NCBI GenBank assembly: GCA_021813645.1
Contig: JAKAJW010000310.1
Coordinates: 1-6,151, forward strand
Direction of reading: 5' to 3'
DNA: 6,151 nucleotides
Origin: Pseudomonadota bacterium
GTDB taxonomy: Bacteria > Pseudomonadota > Alphaproteobacteria > Rhodobacterales > Rhodobacteraceae
Made by a program: the position numbers and the translations under genes. Shown here piece after piece: positions 5,896 through 6,151 of the stretch (the first letter of the stretch is position 1; each line of letters opens with the position of its first letter). Below the pieces are notes generated by a model. The model saw nothing but the letters and a program-made list of their open reading frames with translations. It searched no databases and was not told the origin of the DNA.

Positions 5896-5944
5896 GGCTG
5901 TCCCTTCCCTCACGGCGCCAGGCGATGCGCCCGTCTTAGCGCGC

Positions 5945-6151
5945 TCAGTCGGCAAGAACCAGAAGGTCGCGTTCCGACACGCTGATTTCGGCGGTGGAGC
6001 CGACGGCGGGCGGCGGCAGGTCGGGCCGGTTGAACGTGTCGAGCGAGACCAGGCTGCCGCCGACATTGACCCGGATGCGGATGACCGAACCGAGGAAATT
6101 CACATCGGCGATGCGGCCCGAGAGCACGATGCCATGGCCCTCGCGCCGGCC
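5945..6151 (-). CDS. ABC transporter ATP-binding protein, C-terminal (TOBE-type) fragment
   Basis: The last 68 residues of a gene that continues beyond the right edge. The visible part contains V-N-F-L-G-S-V-I-R-I-R-V-N-V-G-G and F-N-R-P-D-L-P-P-P-A-V-G, ending in L-L-V-L-A-D. A strand with F-L-G-S, a G-G turn, then P-x-V-G-x-x-x-x-I is the pattern of the TOBE domain at the C-terminus of importer ATPases such as PotA, FbpC and related proteins. These ATPases sit at the inner face of the cytoplasmic membrane and drive uptake of polyamines, iron or similar small solutes. The Walker motifs lie outside the window, so the substrate and the symbol cannot be given. A GTG near 6127 could be taken as a start, but the coding frame runs on to the edge. 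galE follows after 49 bp. Confidence 0.75.
   Translation of the reverse strand, partial: GRREGHGIVLSGRIADVNFLGSVIRIRVNVGGSLVSLDTFNRPDLPPPAVGSTAEISVSERDLLVLAD

Noticed and set aside
5913..5931. Small hairpin (GGCGC with GCGCC) between the ABC ATPase gene and galE.
   Set aside because: Only five pairs and no T-run in the direction of transcription; too weak to call a terminator.

Overview
The window reads as ordinary chromosomal DNA from a GC-rich alphaproteobacterium, most likely a member of the Rhodobacterales. The basis is high GC, strong third-position GC in the genes, and the style of the KynA, GalE and lipoate-ligase-like proteins. This placement is inference from protein look and composition, not from a marker gene.

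Layout, left to right. (1) Positions 1-144, minus strand: first 48 codons of a probable lipoate-protein ligase family gene, cut by the window edge. (2) Positions 205-2911, minus strand: a two-gene operon for a molybdenum hydroxylase of the isoquinoline 1-oxidoreductase type. The small [2Fe-2S] subunit (iorA-like) is followed after a single base by the large molybdopterin-binding subunit (iorB-like), which has a twin-arginine signal. (3) Positions 2912-3022: a compact divergent control region. It carries three copies of a GCGCAA motif, two of them forming a perfect 9-bp inverted repeat, and a convincing promoter for iorAB. (4) Positions 3023-3862, plus strand: kynA, tryptophan 2,3-dioxygenase, complete and with all expected catalytic residues. 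(5) Positions 3863-4872: about 1 kb without a recognisable gene. Much of it has far lower GC than the flanks. It holds two short open frames, one with a very good ribosome binding site, several perfect palindromes, and a long GC-rich inverted repeat next to the galE end. (6) Positions 4873-5895, minus strand: galE, UDP-glucose 4-epimerase. (7) Positions 5945-6151, minus strand: C-terminal 68 residues of an ABC transporter ATPase with a TOBE-type tail, cut by the right edge.

How the genes may work together. KynA opens tryptophan catabolism to N-formylkynurenine in the cytoplasm. The IorAB-type enzyme hydroxylates N-heteroaromatic or aldehyde substrates and is probably exported by Tat. Their head-to-head arrangement over a shared set of repeated motifs suggests common regulation, but no substrate link is proven. 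GalE interconverts UDP-glucose and UDP-galactose and lies just downstream of the ABC transporter gene, probably co-transcribed.

I see no CRISPR array, tRNA, rRNA, intact insertion sequence or prophage gene, and no clear new multi-gene system. The parts most worth checking are the divergent control region and the low-GC segment with its two small frames.
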